A DNA stretch of 5,795 nt from positions 1-5,795 of the forward strand of contig PBXF01000027.1 of NCBI GenBank assembly GCA_002727515.1, given 5' to 3'. The notes below the pieces were generated by a model. That model had not been told where the DNA came from and ran no database searches. It saw only the letters and a program-made list of their open reading frames with translations. Within the stretch, counting starts at the first letter, position 1. Each line of letters begins with the position of its first letter. Below, piece by piece: positions 1-3,499 of this stretch. Source of the DNA: Methanobacteriota archaeon. Its GTDB lineage: Archaea > Thermoplasmatota > Poseidoniia > Poseidoniales > Poseidoniaceae. The position numbers were made by a program, and so were the translations under genes.

Positions 1-666
1 GCTGGGTACGACATTGATATTTGGTGGAGATTAAAGTCAAGTACTGGTGAAACAAATTGGGATGAGTTAAATAAAATTCTTGGATTAGAATCTGAAAACC
101 ATAAATTATCAGAAGCAGATTATCATGTATTTATTGAAAAATTAATTGTTGATAATGCAGATGCATTCAAATTGGATAATCAGGATTTGATTCCGAATGA
201 TGCATTAAGAATGATGGTCGATATTGGGAAAAAAATCAGCGATGCAAGGGATATGAATTTGATCAATACTGATAATTTACCAATTGAAATTTTTGAACAA
301 AATATTACCGAGGATTTTTTTAATTATTTTGAACAACACAAATCCTTTTCTTTGAAATCGTATGGAGTTTTATTTTCTACTCTCAAATTTTATTCAACGA
401 TGAACGATGAAAACTGGAAAAATCTTGTCACATTGATTCGGAATAGATTAGAGCACATACCACCGGAGATTTATTCAGTTTTAAGCGGAATCGCACCAAA
501 TTATATAGAAAAGTTCCTAGATGAAGAATACGATCATGGAAAATACTTATTGGCTTGGTCAAATGAAAGAAGTAAGGACTTGGGTGAAACCTGGAATGAT
601 ATCTTATCTGAAGAAGATAAGAAATTATTTCAAATTTGGAAAATGGGTCATATGTACGAACCATAA
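1..666 (+). CDS. Unrecognised acidic soluble protein, 5'-truncated by the window
   Basis: The reading frame is open from base 1 to a TAA at 664-666, giving 221 residues with no start codon that must be the true one, so the N-terminus lies upstream of the window. A TTG at 172 could be read as a start, but the frame before it is equally protein-like (it begins AGYDIDIWWRLKS), so I do not accept it. The product is rich in Asp, Glu, Asn and Lys, predicted largely helical, with no hydrophobic stretch long enough to cross a membrane, no cysteine cluster and no motif I recognise. Trp-rich acidic segments near the visible start (GETNWDEL) and near the end (GETWNDIL) look faintly alike and might be remnants of a repeat. 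G+C is about 30% over the first 480 bases, clearly below the about 41% of the gene at the right edge. The next gene follows on the same strand. Function unknown; coding status is fairly secure because of the long open frame. Confidence 0.72.
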   Translation, partial: AGYDIDIWWRLKSSTGETNWDELNKILGLESENHKLSEADYHVFIEKLIVDNADAFKLDNQDLIPNDALRMMVDIGKKISDARDMNLINTDNLPIEIFEQNITEDFFNYFEQHKSFSLKSYGVLFSTLKFYSTMNDENWKNLVTLIRNRLEHIPPEIYSVLSGIAPNYIEKFLDEEYDHGKYLLAWSNERSKDLGETWNDILSEEDKKLFQIWKMGHMYEP

Positions 667-751
667 ACCAATCAATTCGGATGCGTTGGAAGGGCTTTGC
701 GTGGGTCTGTTTGTTCGCTACCCTATGTAATGGAAAAAATACGAGGTTTGA

Positions 752-759
752 TTTACAAA
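752..759 (+). promoter_or_regulatory. Possible TATA-like box before the SRPBCC gene
   Basis: TTTACAAA is centred about 22 bases before the ATG at 777, close to the spacing expected if the transcript is leaderless or nearly so in an archaeon. The 667-776 gap otherwise shows no ribosome binding site, tRNA-like fold or repeat. This is weak: AT-rich octamers are common at this base composition, and the gene could instead be read through from the gene upstream. Confidence 0.2.
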
Positions 760-776
760 GTCCAGTTGAAATAATC

Positions 777-1283
777 ATGGACGCGATAAAGACTAGTCCA
801 CCAATAACTGTAACAAAGTTATTTGATATCCAAACAACAAAACTTTGGGAATTGATCAGCACCCCTGGTAATCTCAATAATTGTCATCCATTTTGTAAAA
901 CAAATGATGTCGTTGAATGGTCTGATGAAAATCATTCTGACGTTCTTGTTTACTTGAATGGTAGAACATATGTTCGTCGATTTATCTCCTGGAATAAGAA
1001 TGAAGGATATACCCTTAGAATCGGCGAAGATGGTGGCTTACAATCACATGTTGAATGGTCGATTGCTTCTATTGGAGATAACCAATCAGAACTCACAATC
1101 AGCGTCTCCCCATTCATTTTAGCTGGTGTTCCAAAAATCATATCTTTTCTGCCATATCAATTGTGGGTTAGACCAAAATTACGAAAGTATCTGAATTCAG
1201 TTTTATCAGGTTTTGATTATTATGCTAGGACTGGAAAAGCAGTACCTCGTAACCATTTTGGCCGTCACTCATGGTTTTCTTGA
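777..1283 (+). CDS. START/Bet v1-like (SRPBCC, polyketide-cyclase-like) ligand-binding protein
   Basis: The 168-residue product looks like a single SRPBCC helix-grip domain: an N-terminal beta strand (ITVTKLFDI, residues 10-18), a helical segment with the usual W and hP pattern (KLWELISTPGNLNNCHPFC, 22-40), a run of antiparallel strands (DVVEW, VLVYLNGRTYVRRFISW, YTLRIG, SHVEWSIASI, ELTISVSPF), then a long C-terminal helix (about 123-151). The tail ends RNHFGRHSWFS; from memory similar RNxFGxHxWFS endings occur in uncharacterised bacterial SRPBCC proteins. Such folds bind hydrophobic ligands in an internal cavity; the ligand here cannot be told. I chose the ATG at 777 because the domain's first strand follows directly. 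The same frame stays open upstream and offers ATGs at 636 and 681, the first overlapping the previous gene. The gene converges on nei with 18 bases between stops. The fold assignment rests on pattern recognition only. Confidence 0.78.
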   Translation: MDAIKTSPPITVTKLFDIQTTKLWELISTPGNLNNCHPFCKTNDVVEWSDENHSDVLVYLNGRTYVRRFISWNKNEGYTLRIGEDGGLQSHVEWSIASIGDNQSELTISVSPFILAGVPKIISFLPYQLWVRPKLRKYLNSVLSGFDYYARTGKAVPRNHFGRHSWFS

Positions 1284-1301
1284 AAATCCAATTCTCTAAA
1301 T

Positions 1302-2120
1302 CTAGTGTTGACATGATGGACAATAATCCAGCCTTCTTCCACCAGGTCTAGTGTGGAGAATCAAATCTCCGCACTGGTGACATGGCCGTTCATTTCGAGT
1401 AAATACCCAATGTCTAGACCAACTTCGTGATTCACCTTTATCTCGTAATTTTTGGTATAGTTCAAGGTCAACAGTTATTCCAGGAATCTCATATGATTGT
1501 CGTGCAAGAAATAGTGTCTGTTCAACCAATGCATTCTTTTCTTCTTCTGTAAGAGATCCTACAGTTCTGTCTGGATGTAATGAAGCAGTGAACAAAATTT
1601 CACTGCGAAGATAATTTCCCACCCCTGAGAAGAAGCCTTGGTCTAGCAGTAGGGTTTTCAATCTCCTTCTTTTGAATTTGTCCTTATTCAGATGATTCAT
1701 CATCTCATCAATAGTGGTTTCAGGATTTACTATATCTGGTCCAAGTTTAGCAAGATAAGGATGCCCACTTAATTCCCATTCTTCGAGAAATAAAATATCA
1801 GTTGCAGACCATAATCTGCAGGTATGTTTGTCGGTGGAATAAGATATTCTTAGGCTTCTATTCCACTTCCTTGGTGCCGTTTTCTTCAAATTAACAGTCC
1901 ACCTTCCATAGAGTTGGTTATGGCTGTAAACTACAATATCGTCAAAATATATCAGTAACGCTTTGCCTTGTGCTTCAACCTTGTTAACCTTCTTTCCTAA
2001 CAATTTCTTTTCCCATGAAACGTATTGAGGAAGTGTAATTTCAATATCTTCTATTTCTTTACCGTGTAGCGCTTTTCTTACCTTATCGGCCGCTCTATGT
2101 ATCTCTGGGCCTTCTGGCAT
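1302..2120 (-). CDS. nei: Endonuclease VIII (Nei), bifunctional DNA glycosylase/AP lyase
   Basis: The 272-residue product resembles E. coli Nei (263 residues) from end to end. Nei excises oxidised pyrimidines such as thymine glycol and cleaves the abasic site by beta,delta-elimination. Visible family marks are: MPEGPEIHRAAD at the N-terminus, with the catalytic Pro2 nucleophile and Glu3; Lys53 in QGKALL, matching the essential lysine; the YSHNQLYG strand (65-72); the helix-two-turn-helix (about 160-176, DQGFFSGVGNYLRSEIL) with Asn169 and Arg172; and a C-terminal zinc finger with Cys247, Cys250, Cys267 and Cys270 and the DNA-contacting arginine at about Arg262, ending PSCQH. The start is fixed because the nucleophile must follow the initiator Met, and an in-frame stop lies about 20 bases upstream. 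A small insertion (about 219-236) before the zinc finger makes it slightly longer than the E. coli enzyme. H2TH glycosylases are mainly bacterial and eukaryotic and uncommon in archaea, so old lateral transfer is likely if the host is archaeal. All catalytic residues are intact, so it should be active. Confidence 0.96.
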   Translation of the reverse strand: MPEGPEIHRAADKVRKALHGKEIEDIEITLPQYVSWEKKLLGKKVNKVEAQGKALLIYFDDIVVYSHNQLYGRWTVNLKKTAPRKWNRSLRISYSTDKHTCRLWSATDILFLEEWELSGHPYLAKLGPDIVNPETTIDEMMNHLNKDKFKRRRLKTLLLDQGFFSGVGNYLRSEILFTASLHPDRTVGSLTEEEKNALVEQTLFLARQSYEIPGITVDLELYQKLRDKGESRSWSRHWVFTRNERPCHQCGDLILHTRPGGRRLDYCPSCQH

Positions 2121-2194
2121 AGGTCTTAATTCGCAGATCTAATTATGAATGTCTGTTATGCAACATATCTAAGTGACAATCACATACCACGGCC
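2121..2194. promoter_or_regulatory. Divergent promoter region between nei and the Tudor/EF-hand gene
   Basis: This 74-base spacer must carry promoters for both flanking genes. On the + strand an AT-rich box, CATATCTAA (2164-2172), is centred about 27 bases before the ATG at 2195. On the - strand TTCATAATTA (2149-2140) is centred about 25 bases before the nei ATG at 2120. Neither ATG has a purine-rich ribosome binding site next to it. Both spacings fit archaeal TATA boxes driving leaderless mRNAs. Between the + strand box and its ATG lies a short interrupted palindrome, GTGA-CAA-TCAC (2173-2183), which could be an operator or chance. The boxes are judged by eye. Confidence 0.5.
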
Positions 2195-3493
2195 ATGGAC
2201 GAGCCGGTTTACTCTCCGGATGGAAAGTTTTTGTGGACAGGTTCTGATTGGATACCTGCACCGCCAGAAGGTGGTTCAAATATTCTGAATATGCAAGATT
2301 CGGTTATCGGTGGAGATGTTATCAGTAATACTACCATTAACAACGACCCTTCTGCAGTTACAGAGGCTGTAATAACCGCTTTACAGGAAATGGGAATGTT
2401 GGGAAAAGTTGAGCCACAGGCTCCTCCAGTAGATATTGAATTGCCTCAAATATTCAATGTTGGTGATTATGTTGAATATTACAGCCCAACAAATAACAGG
2501 TGGATTGGAAATAGCAAAGTTACATCGATAAATGATGATGGAACTTACAAGATTGAGGTCAAAAAGAGTTCATCTGTTGAGACAAAACATGCGGTTGTAA
2601 TTGGAACATCTCCTGGAACAATTCGTCCAGCAACAAAACCCTTTGATGTTGGAAGCAGAGTATTTGTCAACTGGAAAGGTTACGGACACTATTACGCAGG
2701 AACAATAGCAAGAGAGAATTCAAACGAAACCTACCTAATTCATTTTGATGATGGCGATGTAGAAGATAATGTTGATCTAGCGAGAATAGAGAGACTTAAC
2801 GAAAATTCAGAAGCTGTAAAGGAATATGTTGAACGAGATTCTGAAGCAGAAGAAGAACTCATTGAAGCGTTCAAAGTATTTGACACAAATAATTCCGGAA
2901 CAATACTGGCCAAGGAATATTTTGAAATTTTAACTCAAATGGGTGATAATCCTCTACCTGTTGATGATGTTATGAACGAATTTGCTGAATTAGGCATAAG
3001 TATGGATTCACAGATAGACTACAGAGAACTTGCAAAATTTATTGTTGCTTCTGAATCAGATGGAAATTTTATGAAAGTAGAGGTTATAATCCGAGATGCT
3101 TACATTGATGGTAATATCTTACATGGATATGCATATGATCATCCAAAATTAGGAGAATCTCACATAAATACATCAGAAATAATTTCCATCACATACGACG
3201 AAAGAGCCACAGCTAGAGTGGAGACCCTAAACACAATCTATGTAGTTGGGCCAACAGGTTGGAAGGTTTACCCTTCTAATCATCCATTTAACGATTCAAA
3301 CGAATCGGCATCTAACCTACAGAGTGAAAATAACAAATATTCTGCAGGAAATCAAGTCAAGGTTGAATGGAATGGAAGTTGGTGGGATGCCTTAATTAGA
3401 GATATTAATGGTGATAAATATCTGATTCACTACGTTGGATTCGATGCTAGTTGGGATGAATGGGTTGATTCCAGTAGAATCAAAACAGTTTGA
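2195..3493 (+). CDS. Tudor/Agenet - EF-hand - chromo-barrel multidomain protein
   Basis: 432 residues, no signal peptide or membrane helix, so probably cytoplasmic. Order of parts: a tag SPDGKFLWTGSDWIPAPP (7-24); a segment DSVIGGDVISNTTINN (35-50) and an Ala-rich helix (51-70); an Agenet/Tudor-like barrel (88-145, GDYVEYYSPTNNRWIG); a second Tudor-like barrel (150-200, with FDDGD at 184-188); an EF-hand pair (221-286); a beta-rich unassigned segment (292-365); a Ser/Asn-rich linker; and a chromo-barrel/Tudor-knot domain (382-432, YLIHYVGFDASWDEWV). EF loop 1 (Asp230 to Glu241, with Asn232, Ser234, Gly235, Ile237) can bind calcium by the canonical pattern. Loop 2 (267-278) begins with Gly instead of Asp and looks degenerate. 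Tudor and chromo barrels usually bind methylated lysine or arginine, or nucleic acid, so I infer a calcium-responsive adaptor; the partner is unknown. The ATG at 2195 is the only start: an in-frame TGA lies at 2174-2176. It is divergent from nei and convergent with the next gene, 6 bases apart. Confidence 0.85.
   Translation: MDEPVYSPDGKFLWTGSDWIPAPPEGGSNILNMQDSVIGGDVISNTTINNDPSAVTEAVITALQEMGMLGKVEPQAPPVDIELPQIFNVGDYVEYYSPTNNRWIGNSKVTSINDDGTYKIEVKKSSSVETKHAVVIGTSPGTIRPATKPFDVGSRVFVNWKGYGHYYAGTIARENSNETYLIHFDDGDVEDNVDLARIERLNENSEAVKEYVERDSEAEEELIEAFKVFDTNNSGTILAKEYFEILTQMGDNPLPVDDVMNEFAELGISMDSQIDYRELAKFIVASESDGNFMKVEVIIRDAYIDGNILHGYAYDHPKLGESHINTSEIISITYDERATARVETLNTIYVVGPTGWKVYPSNHPFNDSNESASNLQSENNKYSAGNQVKVEWNGSWWDALIRDINGDKYLIHYVGFDASWDEWVDSSRIKTV
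2456..2794 (+). other. Tandem Tudor/Agenet-like barrels (residues 88-200)
   Basis: Two adjacent small barrels are visible by pattern. The first starts NVGDYVEYYSPTNNRWIG and continues with a strand VTSINDDGTYKIEVK; this VEYyS...rWi...V...dGtY layout recalls modules repeated in protist and algal proteins. The second starts DVGSRVFVNWKGYGHYYAG, followed by TYLIHFDDGDVEDN, close to the classic Tudor pattern of an aromatic YY pair and an FDDGD turn. They differ enough not to be a recent duplication. No experimental ligand can be inferred. Confidence 0.65.
2855..3052 (+). other. Calmodulin-like EF-hand pair (residues 221-286)
   Basis: Helix ELIEAFKVFD leads into a 12-residue loop DTNNSGTILAKE with oxygen ligands at positions 1, 3, 5 and 12, Gly at 6 and Ile at 8, as in canonical EF-hands. 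Helix EYFEILTQMG and a linker follow, then helix VDDVMNEFAELG and a second loop GISMDSQIDYRE. Loop 2 keeps Ser, Asp, Ile and Glu at 3, 5, 8 and 12 but has Gly at 1 and Ser at 6, so it probably serves to pair with loop 1 rather than bind calcium strongly. The helix-loop-helix spacing matches one lobe of calmodulin. Confidence 0.8.
3338..3490 (+). other. C-terminal chromo-barrel / Tudor-knot domain (residues 382-432)
   Basis: The stretch VKVEWNGSWWDALIRD, then KYLIHYVGFDASWDEWVDSSRI, follows the MRG15/Esa1/MOF chromo-barrel pattern (KYFIHYSGWNKNWDEWV in human MRG15, recalled from memory). Trp392, Trp397, Tyr413, Phe416 and Trp420 fall where the MRG15 methyl-lysine cage has His18, Tyr26, Tyr46, Trp49 and Trp53. 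The alignment is by eye, and the last strand runs to the stop codon. Confidence 0.72.
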
Positions 3494-3499
3494 TTTTAC

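Noticed and set aside
172..174. TTG as the start of the left-edge gene
   Set aside because: The frame is open and protein-like back to base 1, so the start lies outside the window.
521..730. Second + strand open frame across the end of the first gene
   Set aside because: It lies in an alternate frame inside a longer coding frame, with no recognisable content.
667..776. Possible RNA gene in the gap after the first gene
   Set aside because: The GGGTCTG...CGCTACCC region suggested folding, but there is no acceptor stem, TTCGA loop or conserved small-RNA pattern.
428..877. Antisense open frame of about 149 codons
   Set aside because: It overlaps two better-supported genes on the opposite strand and its translation shows no domain pattern; a composition-driven shadow.
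950..1141. Antisense open frame within the SRPBCC gene
   Set aside because: Short, and opposite a well-patterned domain; a shadow.
1271..1301. Hairpin GGTTTTC-TTG-AAAATCC as a terminator between convergent genes
   Set aside because: The stem has mismatches, is AT-rich and very short, lies mostly in coding sequence, and has no T-run after it.
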